The position numbers and the translations under genes are program-made. Below the pieces are notes generated by a model, which was given only the letters and a program-made list of their open reading frames with translations, had not been told where the DNA came from and did not search any database. From NCBI GenBank assembly GCA_964633465.1, contig CAZWGB010000001.1:5794-69793 (forward strand): DNA of 64,000 bases. The letters are read 5' to 3'. Source of the DNA: DTSX01 sp964633465. Lineage in GTDB: Bacteria; Pseudomonadota; Gammaproteobacteria; Steroidobacterales; UBA11654. Positions 33,859-43,130 of the stretch are shown here, in pieces; position 1 is the first letter of the stretch; each line of letters begins with the position of its first letter.

Positions 33859-34494
33859 CTAGGTTTCTCCTATTTGATTTAGCCACTTCCAATTTAGCAG
33901 AAAAATGAAAGATAAACCAATCAAAATAACCACCACGATTAACCAATTACTCAGTTCACCCTGTGCAGCATTGTCTACAGAGAGAACCAAAAACCAAATA
34001 CCGGAAGATGCGGATAAAGCAGTTAGTCCATGAAACAATTGCGCTTTTGTTCTTATCAGCAAGTTGAAGAAATAAAGGGTCATCACTACGGTTGCTAGCT
34101 GGAGAAAAATAATGGGATCCGAAAAGATATAGAATCCGATTATGACATTGAGCAAACCTATGATGCTGATAGGAAAGAAAACAAGCTGCTCTTTAATGTA
34201 AAAAATTGGAGTTGTTAGTATTGCCAGCACAGCAGTCCAAAGAATCCAGTTGGCATTACCCATCAATGCGATAAGGATGAACGCTTGCCCGGTTAAAATA
34301 AAAAAAGTAAAAAGACCATCGAACAATCCAGACTCTTTCCCGCTTGCAGTTTCAGCGGTTATGTACCAGTGATCTTTGGTATTTTGAATAATTTCAAAAA
34401 GACTGCCCACAATAAGACAACTCGAGGCATAATACAGAAAATCAGGTCGATGAATTGTTTCACTTAGGTAGCCTGAATGCTTCTCGACCATCAT
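33859..34494 (-). CDS. Multi-pass membrane protein, unknown; true start may be upstream
   Basis: A 211-residue hydrophobic protein with about six membrane helices; I do not recognise a family. The first ATG (34494, with a second directly after) lies inside what looks like the end of another helix: the in-frame codons upstream read LKKYIRLPWNTAIWVFSAHA followed by a hydrophobic run into the annotated start, which looks like a genuine membrane protein N-terminus. That open stretch reaches a stop at 34618-34620 but holds no ATG, GTG or TTG; ATT at 34602 or CTG at 34593 are the only start-like options, and neither has a convincing ribosome-binding site. Divergent from pcm. Confidence 0.65.
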   Translation of the reverse strand: MMVEKHSGYLSETIHRPDFLYYASSCLIVGSLFEIIQNTKDHWYITAETASGKESGLFDGLFTFFILTGQAFILIALMGNANWILWTAVLAILTTPIFYIKEQLVFFPISIIGLLNVIIGFYIFSDPIIFLQLATVVMTLYFFNLLIRTKAQLFHGLTALSASSGIWFLVLSVDNAAQGELSNWLIVVVILIGLSFIFLLNWKWLNQIGET

Positions 34495-34677
34495 AACAAT
34501 TGCTAAGGGTACCAGCAGAGCATATGCATGTGCGGAGAATACCCAAATGGCAGTATTCCAAGGCAGTCTAATATATTTTTTTAGTGTGCTCAGGTTTCTA
34601 ATATTTTGAAGATTGACTTACAGCAATCATACATTATATGTTTGTGTTGTAGACCAAGAGTAAATTTTTTATTGATT

Positions 34678-35316
34678 ATGGAAGCTGAAAGAGCAAAGCT
34701 TATAGAGACCCTAAGAGATCAGGGTATCAAGAATCAAGAAGTACTGAATTGTATTGCCAAGATTCCAAGACATCTCTACGTCGATGAGTTTTACCAACAT
34801 CGAGCATATTGGAATCGTCCATTGCCCATCGATGAGGGACAGACAATCTCCCAGCCTTACATCGTCGCTCTGATGACAGAGACATTGTTAAGCAACGATT
34901 TTAAAAAAGTAAATAACAAGAAAGTATTGGAAATCGGTACCGGTTCTGGATATCAAACAGCCGTGTTGGCACGCTTGTATAAGGAAGTTTATACAGTAGA
35001 GAGAATTAAAAACCTGATGGAAAGAGCTCATAGAGTTAATCAATCTTTTGATATTGAAAACATTATTTATAAGAATGCTGATGGTTGGTTGGGTTGGCCC
35101 GAAGAAGCTCCATTTGATGGGATCATAGTAACTGCAACTTGTGGGACAGTCCCTAATTTCTTGATAGACCAGCTTAAAGTAGGGGCTAATTTAATTGTAC
35201 CGATCGGTCCAAAGTCCTCACAAATACTCTACCGTATCAATAAAACTGAGAACAGCTACAATCAGGAAGCACTGTGTGCTGTATCTTTTGTACCTATGCT
35301 AGAAGGTTTATCTTGA
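34678..35316 (+). CDS. pcm: Protein-L-isoaspartate O-methyltransferase
   Basis: Repairs isoaspartyl residues in aged proteins by methylating them with S-adenosylmethionine. The 212-residue protein from ATG 34678 (MEAERAKLIETLRDQGI) has DEGQTISQPYIVALMTE and the SAM motif VLEIGTGSGYQTAVLARL, then FDGIIVTA and LIVPIG, all standard for PCMT. The upstream in-frame start at 34606 adds a Cys-rich stretch not found in the family. An isoaspartyl peptidase gene is 1.3 kb away, so two enzymes acting on isoaspartate are near each other, possibly by chance. Confidence 0.94.
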   Translation: MEAERAKLIETLRDQGIKNQEVLNCIAKIPRHLYVDEFYQHRAYWNRPLPIDEGQTISQPYIVALMTETLLSNDFKKVNNKKVLEIGTGSGYQTAVLARLYKEVYTVERIKNLMERAHRVNQSFDIENIIYKNADGWLGWPEEAPFDGIIVTATCGTVPNFLIDQLKVGANLIVPIGPKSSQILYRINKTENSYNQEALCAVSFVPMLEGLS

Positions 35317-35342
35317 AACCTTGCTTGAATTCACTTACGGGT

Positions 35343-36458
35343 TTACCGAAAAGCACTGTTGAGATTTTTTGAGCCAGGTTGTGAAAGGAGAATTTGCCAC
35401 AAATGATTCGAACGTGAACGAAACGAAGCAGCACTGAGCAACAACCAATAGGTCCACATTCGATAAAATCTTCGATCGTAGTTGTGTTTGAGGGATTGAT
35501 AGTGCTTCGTAAAATTACTGTGCCAGCACATTATTGTCTTATCATAATCCGGGCCAAAATTATGCCAGTCATCAATCTTGAAGAGTCCTTCAATAGCTCC
35601 TGTTATCTGTTTAGAAGAAGGCATCATGCCATTGGGGAAAATATACTTTTCAACCCAAGGATCTGTCGAAGTTGTTGATTGGTCAATACCAATGGTATGG
35701 AGTAAAAAAACACCTTCCTTCTTCAAACAACGATGGACAACTTCAAAATATGTCTTGTAATTCTTATAACCAACTGCCTCAAACATACCGATGGAGTATA
35801 TGGCGTCAAATTTTTCGTCTAATTCTCGGTAATCTGAGAGACGAATATCAACATCTAAACCAGCGCATGTCTCCCGTGCTAATTTAGCTTGTTGCTGGGA
35901 AATTGTTATACCGACTATGTGCACATCGTGAGTCTCAGCAAAATATTTAGCAGCGCCACCCCAGCCACAGCCAATATCGAGTATTTTCATGCCGGGCTGC
36001 AAATTTAGTTTTAGAGCGACAAGGTCCAACTTTGCTTTTTGAGACTCTTCAAGATTGGAAACTTCCTTTGGCCAATAACCGCAGGTGTATATCATTCGCT
36101 TATCAAGCATTACTGAAAAAAGGTCATTACCAATGTCGTAATGTTTTTCCCCCACCATAAAGGCTCGAGAAATGGACTGTAAATTCGTTAATCGACTTCT
36201 AACCATTGTCAGTAATGCCGGCATGCTTCCAATTTTATAGTCGATTCCTTTTCTTAAAATCTTTTCAAAAAATACATCGAGTTGTTCGCAGTCAAACCAT
36301 CCATCCATATATGATTCACCCAATCCAATTGAGCCATTCAATAGGATACGTTTGAACATCTTTGAATTTTTAATTGCGATATCCCAAGGTCTCGAGCCAT
36401 TGATTTTTACGTCAATCTCATCGAGTAACTTTTGATAGTAACTTTCTAATACCGCCAT
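35343..36458 (-). CDS. cfa: Cyclopropane-fatty-acyl-phospholipid synthase
   Basis: Adds a methylene group from SAM across double bonds of membrane phospholipid acyl chains. The 371-residue protein has YDIGNDLFSVMLDKRMIYTC, LDIGCGWGGAAKYFAE (SAM site), VHIVGITISQQQ, EAVGYKNYKTYFE and HNFGPDYDKTI, all conserved in Cfa. Length is close to E. coli Cfa (382). ATG 36458. It converges on pcm with only 26 bases between stops and no visible terminator. Confidence 0.95.
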   Translation of the reverse strand: MAVLESYYQKLLDEIDVKINGSRPWDIAIKNSKMFKRILLNGSIGLGESYMDGWFDCEQLDVFFEKILRKGIDYKIGSMPALLTMVRSRLTNLQSISRAFMVGEKHYDIGNDLFSVMLDKRMIYTCGYWPKEVSNLEESQKAKLDLVALKLNLQPGMKILDIGCGWGGAAKYFAETHDVHIVGITISQQQAKLARETCAGLDVDIRLSDYRELDEKFDAIYSIGMFEAVGYKNYKTYFEVVHRCLKKEGVFLLHTIGIDQSTTSTDPWVEKYIFPNGMMPSSKQITGAIEGLFKIDDWHNFGPDYDKTIMCWHSNFTKHYQSLKHNYDRRFYRMWTYWLLLSAASFRSRSNHLWQILLSQPGSKNLNSAFR

Positions 36459-36598
36459 TGGTCTATTATCATACTAGCACATATTTTGAACAACTCATTT
36501 GCAACTCAGTTTGTTATGACCTGATGCCAGATCTTGATACCATTTCTGAATACTCATATATGCAATTTGATTGAGTCTTTGTTAATTTGTGTTATTAG

Positions 36599-37573
36599 AT
36601 GAAGAACCAAATTATAATTGCGACATTCTTTTTCACATTTAATTGTTTTGCTGGCATGAACACAGAAGACACCTCTATATCAGAAGAATCTACTACAAAA
36701 CCAGTAATTGTGATCCATGGAGGGGCAGGCTGGAGTAAAAATACGAGTGATGAGATACAAGATGCTATTAAAGCGGGGTTAAAAACAGCACTCGATGCTG
36801 GCTATTCCATCTTGGAATCCGGCGGATCAAGCTTGGATGCTGTCGAAGCTGCAATAGTTACTCTTGAGAACAACCCAGTTTTTAATGCAGGTCGAGGTTC
36901 TGTTTATACAACAGAAGAGAATCAGGAAATGGATGCTTCAATAATGAGTGGGATTGATCAAGATGCTGGCGCAGTGGCTTCTATTTCTCGGGTAAAAAAT
37001 CCAATAAAACTCGCACGATACATAATGGAGCATACGGACCATGTAATGATGGCAGGCCAGGGTGCTGAGAAAATAGCTGAGCAAGGCGGACTTGATCTCG
37101 TTGATCCAAGCTATTTTCATTCAGAAAATAGATTGAAAAGAGTGAAAAAACAAAAAGCTAAAAAGAACAGCACGGTTGGAGCACTTGCTATTGATAAGTG
37201 GGGCAATATTACAGCCGGAACATCAACTGGCGGTAGGAGTAATAAACTCCCAGGCAGGATTGGCGATTCACCCATTATCGGGGCCGGTACCTGGGCGCAG
37301 AACAATGTTTGTGGCGTTTCAGGGACAGGTCATGGGGAATATTTTATTCGTTACAATGTTGCTCGTGAAATATGTGCCAGGATGGAATATTTACAGCTTT
37401 CTGTTGGAGAGGCTTCGTCACAAGTTATTGGTCAATTAACAGCAATAGATATTGAAGGTGGTGTTATTGTTTTGGATAAGAATGGCAATATTTCGATGGA
37501 ATTTAATACCGATGGCATGGCAAGGGCTTATCGAAATTCCGAAGGGAACGAAATAATTGCAATCTATAAATGA
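36599..37573 (+). CDS. Isoaspartyl peptidase/L-asparaginase, exported
   Basis: A 324-residue Ntn-hydrolase that self-cleaves to expose a catalytic Thr. A short signal peptide (MKNQIIIATFFFTFNCFAG) is followed by VIVIHGGAGW, VEAAIVTLENNPVFNAGRGS and the cleavage/nucleophile site KKNSTVGALAID (Thr192). Then come GTSTGGRSNKLPGRIGDSP and the substrate loop GTGHGEYFIRY. The family hydrolyses beta-aspartyl dipeptides and asparagine. Periplasmic location is inferred from the signal peptide. The next gene starts 90 bases later. Confidence 0.93.
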   Translation: MKNQIIIATFFFTFNCFAGMNTEDTSISEESTTKPVIVIHGGAGWSKNTSDEIQDAIKAGLKTALDAGYSILESGGSSLDAVEAAIVTLENNPVFNAGRGSVYTTEENQEMDASIMSGIDQDAGAVASISRVKNPIKLARYIMEHTDHVMMAGQGAEKIAEQGGLDLVDPSYFHSENRLKRVKKQKAKKNSTVGALAIDKWGNITAGTSTGGRSNKLPGRIGDSPIIGAGTWAQNNVCGVSGTGHGEYFIRYNVAREICARMEYLQLSVGEASSQVIGQLTAIDIEGGVIVLDKNGNISMEFNTDGMARAYRNSEGNEIIAIYK

Positions 37574-37663
37574 TAAAACTATATGGCTCCCCAAGGTCAA
37601 GAACATCAAGAGTTCTATGGTGCTTAGAAGAAAATTTAGACATTCTTTCTGTTAATTAAGAAA

Positions 37664-38845
37664 ATGCCCTACAGTAAAAAGAAAGTTAATAATTGTCTCA
37701 ATATCAGAGATTTAAGAGCTTTAGCCAGAAAGAATCTTCCTGATGCCATGTTTCATTATATGGACGGGGCAGCTGACGATGAAATTACATTGGCTCGCAA
37801 TACCCAGGCCTTTAATAACTATGAGTTGATGCCCAACTATTTGGTTGATGTGGAAGAAGTTAAGCTAGAGACAAAAATTTTTGGCCAAAAACTAGACCTG
37901 CCTTTCTTTTTGTCACCCACAGGCATGAATAGATTGTTCCATCATGAAAAGGAATTGGCAGTAGCGAGAGTAGCAGATTCATTTGGAACTCTTTATTCAC
38001 TTTCTACTGTAGCAACATCAAGTATTGAAGAAATTTCTGCAGCAATTGATGGACCAAAAATGTTCCAAATATATATTCATAAAGACGAAGGTCTGACTAG
38101 AGAATTTGTTCAACGAAGTAAGGATTCTGGTTATGCGGCGCTTTGCTTAACTGTTGATGTGCCCACGGCTGGCAATCGAGAACGTGAATTATTCTACGGT
38201 ATGTCTATGCCTCCGAAATTACGATACGGTAACATTATTGATTTTCTGAAACATCCGACTTGGACGTCAAAGTTATTTCTCCACCCCGATTTTAAGCTTG
38301 CCAATGTCGTGGCAAGAAAGGACGTCATAGGTAAAGGTGTGATTAGTTTGATGGATTATTTTAATACCCAGCTAATACCAAATGTGACTTGGGATCATGC
38401 AGAATGGCTGATTGAAGAGTGGGGTGGGCCTTTTGCTATCAAGGGTTTGTTAACCAAAGAGGATGCAATCAGAGCTAGGAACATCGGGGCTAGTGCCGTC
38501 ATGATTTCCAATCATGGTGGCAGACAATTGGATTCGGCGCCTGCACCTGTTGACTGTGTGACCGAGATTCGAGATGCAGTTGGGGATGATTTGGAGCTTA
38601 TTGTGGATGGAGGAATTAGAAGGGGTACTGATATTTTGAAAGCTCTTGCACTGGGCGCCAATGCCGTTTCCATCGGCAGAGCCTATCTGTTTGGACTTGC
38701 AGCAGGTGGGGAATTTGGTGTGTTAAGGGCTCTGAGTTTATTGAGAGATGAAGTTATCAGGGACATGGCTTTATTGGGAACCCCGACAGTCCAAGACATC
38801 GGCAGCAAAAACGTTCGATTGAGCAAAACCCCAGTTAAATCTTGA
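37664..38845 (+). CDS. FMN-dependent alpha-hydroxy acid oxidase/dehydrogenase (LldD-like)
   Basis: A 393-residue TIM-barrel flavoenzyme that oxidises L-lactate, mandelate or related 2-hydroxy acids. Family marks are FHYMDGAADDEITL, FLSPTGMNRLFHHEKELAVA, LSTVATSSIEEI, the catalytic His-Arg segment ISNHGGRQLDSAPA and the phosphate-binding VDGGIRRGTDI and AVSIGRAYLFGLA. The substrate is not determined by these. ATG 37664; the stop overlaps the start of the amidase-creatininase fusion gene, so the two are translationally coupled. Confidence 0.93.
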   Translation: MPYSKKKVNNCLNIRDLRALARKNLPDAMFHYMDGAADDEITLARNTQAFNNYELMPNYLVDVEEVKLETKIFGQKLDLPFFLSPTGMNRLFHHEKELAVARVADSFGTLYSLSTVATSSIEEISAAIDGPKMFQIYIHKDEGLTREFVQRSKDSGYAALCLTVDVPTAGNRERELFYGMSMPPKLRYGNIIDFLKHPTWTSKLFLHPDFKLANVVARKDVIGKGVISLMDYFNTQLIPNVTWDHAEWLIEEWGGPFAIKGLLTKEDAIRARNIGASAVMISNHGGRQLDSAPAPVDCVTEIRDAVGDDLELIVDGGIRRGTDILKALALGANAVSIGRAYLFGLAAGGEFGVLRALSLLRDEVIRDMALLGTPTVQDIGSKNVRLSKTPVKS

Positions 38846-41127
38846 GTTTTAAGGAATTGTTGCTTTATAAAAAAATACTCCCTTTGATTTGTTTGCTGCT
38901 TTCCACAGCAGTATTAGGGGTTGATATTAACCACGAAATTGAAGTTGCCAAAGAGAATGCAACAAAAATTAATAACAATGATGTTTTTAATGCCTTTATT
39001 TCTGCTGCCGACGACTCTTATATTGAAAATAGGATTGGCAGCATGCTTGATAAAGGTCTAAATCCCATACCTATAGCCATAAAAGATAACATTGACGTTC
39101 GTGGATTGGCCAATACCGCAGGATCCATTGCCCTGAAAAATAATTTCCCTAGAAACGATGCTTATCTAATAACAAAACTCAAAAAGGGTGGTTACTATGT
39201 TATCGGGAAAACCAATCTTTCAGAATGGGCAAACTTCAGATCCTATGAATCGGCAAGCGGTTGGTCAAGTATTGGTGGGCAGACCCAAAACCCATATGGT
39301 GAAAACAGGAATCCCTGTGGTTCCAGTTCTGGATCAGCAGTCGCTGTGGCTGCGGGGTTGGTTCCTGTTGCAATAGGTACTGAAACCAATGGTTCCATTT
39401 CATGCCCTTCTTCAGTAAATGGAGTAGTCGGTATCAAGCCGACAGTTGGATTAGTCAGCCGTTCGGGAATTATTCCAATCTCAAAGACACAGGACACGGC
39501 AGGGCCAATGGCTAAAACCGTGAAGGAAGCAGCAAGGGTCCTTGAGTATATGGCTGGTTACGACCCCAAGGATAAAAGAACAAGTACTATTCCAGCAGAT
39601 TTCAATTTTCAATTTGCAAAGAATTTAAACGAGCTGTCGCTTCAGTCTAAAAGGATTGGTTTGTTGTCTTCTGGATCTGAAGATTCAGAAGGTAGTAAAT
39701 TATTGACAAAGGCTACTGAAATATTTCGAAAACTTGGTGCAGATGTAATACTCATGTCTGAAACCAAAGAGTACCCTGGCGAAGAAGAGTTTTTTGTACT
39801 ACTTTTTGAATTTCGAGAAGGGATCAATAAATACTTAAGAAAAGCTAATATAAATTTACAAAATTTAAATCAACTAATTGCATTCAACAATGAGAATAGG
39901 GATGTGGCAATGGAACACTTTGGCCAAGAAATTTTCATTGAAAGTGCTGAAACGCTAGGTCAGAGGAGTAAATACATGCGTTCTGTTGAGTTAACAACAA
40001 GAGAATCAAGAAATTACATAGATAGTCTTTTAGAGGAATACAGCCTTGATGCTTTGGTTGGTTTAACCCGTGGACCAGCTTGGCTGATTAATTACAATGG
40101 AGGAGATGAACAGGCAATAGAAGATCAGCGATCATGGGGAACTGGAGGGTTTGCAGCCATGTCGGGGTATCCTCACATCACTATACCATTTGATCTTGTT
40201 GATGGCTTACCTGTGGGTATTTCATTCATTTCCACTGCTTGGGATGACAAATCCATTATAGAAATGGCATATGCTTTTGAGCAAGAAAATGAGTTTAATG
40301 AATTGCATCAACCACCAAAGAAAAGTGAAAATGAACAGCGTCTTAAAAAAATACTTTTATCATCAAGACCTATTGATGCTGGAAAATCTCTCTGGACTGA
40401 TGAATTGACCTGGATGGAGGTTCGCGATCTCATAGAAAATGGATACACTCAAGTGATAATTCCAACCGGTGGCATCGAACAAAACGGACCCTTTCTTGCT
40501 ACGGGTAAACACAATGTAATTCTTAAAGCCGCCTGTCCAGAAATTGCTAAAAAATTAGGAAATACCCTGTGTGCACCGATCATCAAATTCGTACCAGAAG
40601 GCAACATTGAGCCTCCATCTGGGGCGATGCGTTTTCCTGGAACAATCAGTCTTCGTTCAGAAACTTATCGAATGCTCTTGGACGATATAGCGAGTAGCCT
40701 TAAACAGTCGGGTTTTAAGAATATAATTTTCATAGGTGACAGTGGGGGTAATCAAATAGGCATGGAGATCGTTGCTAAAAAACTCAATCAACGCTGGAGT
40801 GGTTCCGGAATTCTGGCTCACTATATACCTGAGTACTACAATCCTGGTTGGGAAAAAACAGAGCGTTTTACAAAAGAAGTTCTTGGAGTTGAAGAGACAA
40901 GCAACGATGGCCACCATGACGATATTTGGGTGACTGCAATGATGATGGTGACTGATCCAGAACAGGTTCGTCATCGGCAACGAATCGATGCCGGACTTGC
41001 ATCTATCAATGGAGTAGATATCACGCCAATTGAAGAAACAATTGAGTTGGGACGCAAGATGCTCGAGTTTCGCACTGAATTTACTGCAGACGCAATCCGT
41101 AAGGCCATTCAAAGCTCAAAGCAGTAA
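38842..41127 (+). CDS. Exported amidase-creatininase fusion protein
   Basis: A 761-residue two-domain hydrolase. A hydrophobic N-terminus (ILPLICLLLSTAVLG) looks like a signal peptide. Residues about 50-490 are an amidase-signature enzyme: Lys in PIAIKDNIDV, Ser in NPCGSSSGSAVAVAAG, nucleophile Ser in GTETNGSISCPSS. Residues about 515-761 are a creatininase-family domain (VIIPTGGIEQNGPFLATGKH, GNIEPPSGAMRFPGT, IFIGDSGGNQ). Several usual metal ligands differ: EQHGP is EQNGP and the GHxGN-type motif is GDSGGN. The start is TTG 38842 overlapping the previous stop, or TTG 38860. Substrate unknown. Confidence 0.85.
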   Translation: MSFKELLLYKKILPLICLLLSTAVLGVDINHEIEVAKENATKINNNDVFNAFISAADDSYIENRIGSMLDKGLNPIPIAIKDNIDVRGLANTAGSIALKNNFPRNDAYLITKLKKGGYYVIGKTNLSEWANFRSYESASGWSSIGGQTQNPYGENRNPCGSSSGSAVAVAAGLVPVAIGTETNGSISCPSSVNGVVGIKPTVGLVSRSGIIPISKTQDTAGPMAKTVKEAARVLEYMAGYDPKDKRTSTIPADFNFQFAKNLNELSLQSKRIGLLSSGSEDSEGSKLLTKATEIFRKLGADVILMSETKEYPGEEEFFVLLFEFREGINKYLRKANINLQNLNQLIAFNNENRDVAMEHFGQEIFIESAETLGQRSKYMRSVELTTRESRNYIDSLLEEYSLDALVGLTRGPAWLINYNGGDEQAIEDQRSWGTGGFAAMSGYPHITIPFDLVDGLPVGISFISTAWDDKSIIEMAYAFEQENEFNELHQPPKKSENEQRLKKILLSSRPIDAGKSLWTDELTWMEVRDLIENGYTQVIIPTGGIEQNGPFLATGKHNVILKAACPEIAKKLGNTLCAPIIKFVPEGNIEPPSGAMRFPGTISLRSETYRMLLDDIASSLKQSGFKNIIFIGDSGGNQIGMEIVAKKLNQRWSGSGILAHYIPEYYNPGWEKTERFTKEVLGVEETSNDGHHDDIWVTAMMMVTDPEQVRHRQRIDAGLASINGVDITPIEETIELGRKMLEFRTEFTADAIRKAIQSSKQ

Positions 41128-41160
41128 ATTGGTTACTATTAGGTATTTGCAGATCTGCGT

Positions 41161-43080
41161 CTAGCAAGACATACAATTGTTGTTGTTTTTAGCTCCGAGT
41201 TGTTCCAATAGATCAATGGTTTTACGATAAGGTATTACACGTTCGATAGGTCCATTTGCCATGTCGACAGTTGTTTGTCCTTTGCGGCTAACAACCATAA
41301 CATCAGCTCCCTTTTCAAGGAGATATCTAATAACTTTGTTATCTCCTCGTGATGCTGCATGATGCAGTGATGTATATCCATTGGCATCACGTAAGTTAAC
41401 ATCCGCCCCACATTCTTCAACTAAAAATTTAACAACCGGTAACCAATTGCCTGGAGCATACTGGTGTGCAGTACCGACAAAATACTGACCATATCCTGCT
41501 CCCGCTGCCAGATGGATTGGGTAGATTGAAGGCCCTCCATCTGGAATCGGTGGTAAACCTGAATAATCTATTTCTTCTTTGACCTGTTTTTCAGGGTCAG
41601 CTGCTTGGTCCATTGGTCTGCGTCGTTTCGGTCGTTTGGTATTAGCTATATCTGGATTGGCTCCATATTTTTTTAGCAGTCGCATGGCTTCTAGATCAAG
41701 AGCTTGTGTCGCACGCCAGAATGGTGTGGCTCCTGCAAAGTGAATTCCACCACTGCTCATGATGAAGAATGTGTATTCGGTATACCAGAGATGTTGATTC
41801 ATCTTTATGTTTGGATCTGCACCAGATTTAAGCAGTGCTCTTATAACATCAAGATGCGTTGCTTGTTGTTGCTGATGTTCAATTGGATGTGCATACGAAG
41901 CTTTAGGAGCCCATTTTCTTTCTAAAACTGCAAACAATGGTGATGTGCCAGCAGCACTGACAGTATTAGGATTTGCTCCTTTTTCTATTAGTTTCATTGC
42001 AAGATCAAATTGTCCATTGATAGCAGCCATCAATAGGGGAGTGGTGCCATCTCCGGATGGTTGATTAATATCAACATTGTTATCCAGTAACACATCCACT
42101 GCTTCCTCATGACCCTGTCTTATTGCATGCAAAAGTGGTGTGAGGCCACCCCATTTACCGACCATTTTTCCGTAGGATTGCCGTGATGGTTCTTTTCCTT
42201 CTTCGGTCTCTGAATTAAGTTCATAGACCGGTTCACCATCTGCATTATAAGTTACCACGGTCGGTAAATCGGACTGCCTTATTGCAACCGATTGTTGAAA
42301 TTCTGCTCCTGTATCTAACATAGCATTTTCTTTATCTTCTTCCGCTTTTTGAATAGCTGACCAATTGCGTTGAATTTCACGACCCGATTCAATGGCTGCT
42401 TGAACTTGAATGGCTGTTGGTAACCAATCAGTACCTCCACCTTCCTTTTCTTTGAATTGGGCAATGATTTCGTTAATTCTTTTTTCTGCTGATTGATCAG
42501 CTTTCTCCATTTGTATGACATCAACAATATTTGATGACAATGCAGAATCAGCCCCTGCATCAAGCAATGCATGCATTACACCAAAATGATTTGCAGCTGC
42601 AGCAAAAATAAGAGGCGTTTGTCCCCAAGCATTTTCCCGAGCGTTGGTCTGAGCTCCTGCCAAAAGCAGAGAAGTTACACTTTCTATATTGCCGGATGCA
42701 GAAGCTAGATGTAGGGCAGTTGAGCCGGAATTAGCGGTTTTTATGTTTGGATCAATGCCTGTATCCAATATAATTTTTATTATGTCTGCATTGCCTTTTT
42801 TAGCTGCTAAATGCAATGGTTTGTATTGTCCAATTCTAGTTCCAGCCATTGGATTAGCACCGGCATAGATCAAAACCTCTGCTAATTCCGAATTTCCTCT
42901 TTCTGCTGCCCAATGAAGGGCAGTCATGCCATCTCCCTGAGGTTTATTGACTTCAGCGCCCTCTTTTAACAATTGCTTTATTAGAGCTATATCACCATTC
43001 TCCGCAGCATCAGCCACAGTATTTTCTAGAGCATTTGCTTCGGCCAATAGAAGTGGAAACAAGAGGAAAAAAATTTTCAT
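41161..43080 (-). CDS. Secreted ankyrin-repeat protein
   Basis: A 639-residue protein with a clear signal peptide (MKIFFLLFPLLLAEANA) and about eleven ankyrin repeats, in an N-terminal block of five (for instance GMTALHWAAERGNSELAEVL, STALHLASASGNIESV), a middle block of about four after a charged Glu-rich linker, and a C-terminal block ending GYTSLHHAASRGDNKVIRYL. It ends in NNNCMSC. Ankyrin repeats bind proteins. Start is ATG 43080; an upstream GTG at 43110 would place extra residues before the signal peptide. It is the last gene after DUF1592 and DUF1552 genes on the same strand, probably their periplasmic partner. Confidence 0.9.
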   Translation of the reverse strand: MKIFFLLFPLLLAEANALENTVADAAENGDIALIKQLLKEGAEVNKPQGDGMTALHWAAERGNSELAEVLIYAGANPMAGTRIGQYKPLHLAAKKGNADIIKIILDTGIDPNIKTANSGSTALHLASASGNIESVTSLLLAGAQTNARENAWGQTPLIFAAAANHFGVMHALLDAGADSALSSNIVDVIQMEKADQSAEKRINEIIAQFKEKEGGGTDWLPTAIQVQAAIESGREIQRNWSAIQKAEEDKENAMLDTGAEFQQSVAIRQSDLPTVVTYNADGEPVYELNSETEEGKEPSRQSYGKMVGKWGGLTPLLHAIRQGHEEAVDVLLDNNVDINQPSGDGTTPLLMAAINGQFDLAMKLIEKGANPNTVSAAGTSPLFAVLERKWAPKASYAHPIEHQQQQATHLDVIRALLKSGADPNIKMNQHLWYTEYTFFIMSSGGIHFAGATPFWRATQALDLEAMRLLKKYGANPDIANTKRPKRRRPMDQAADPEKQVKEEIDYSGLPPIPDGGPSIYPIHLAAGAGYGQYFVGTAHQYAPGNWLPVVKFLVEECGADVNLRDANGYTSLHHAASRGDNKVIRYLLEKGADVMVVSRKGQTTVDMANGPIERVIPYRKTIDLLEQLGAKNNNNCMSC

Positions 43081-43130
43081 ATTTGGCAACTTAATTTTGA
43101 TGACTTCCACGATTGTGTTGTATTACTCAA

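Noticed and set aside
40657..41112. 151-residue open frame on the minus strand
   Set aside because: Antisense to the creatininase-like domain, whose protein conservation explains the open frame.
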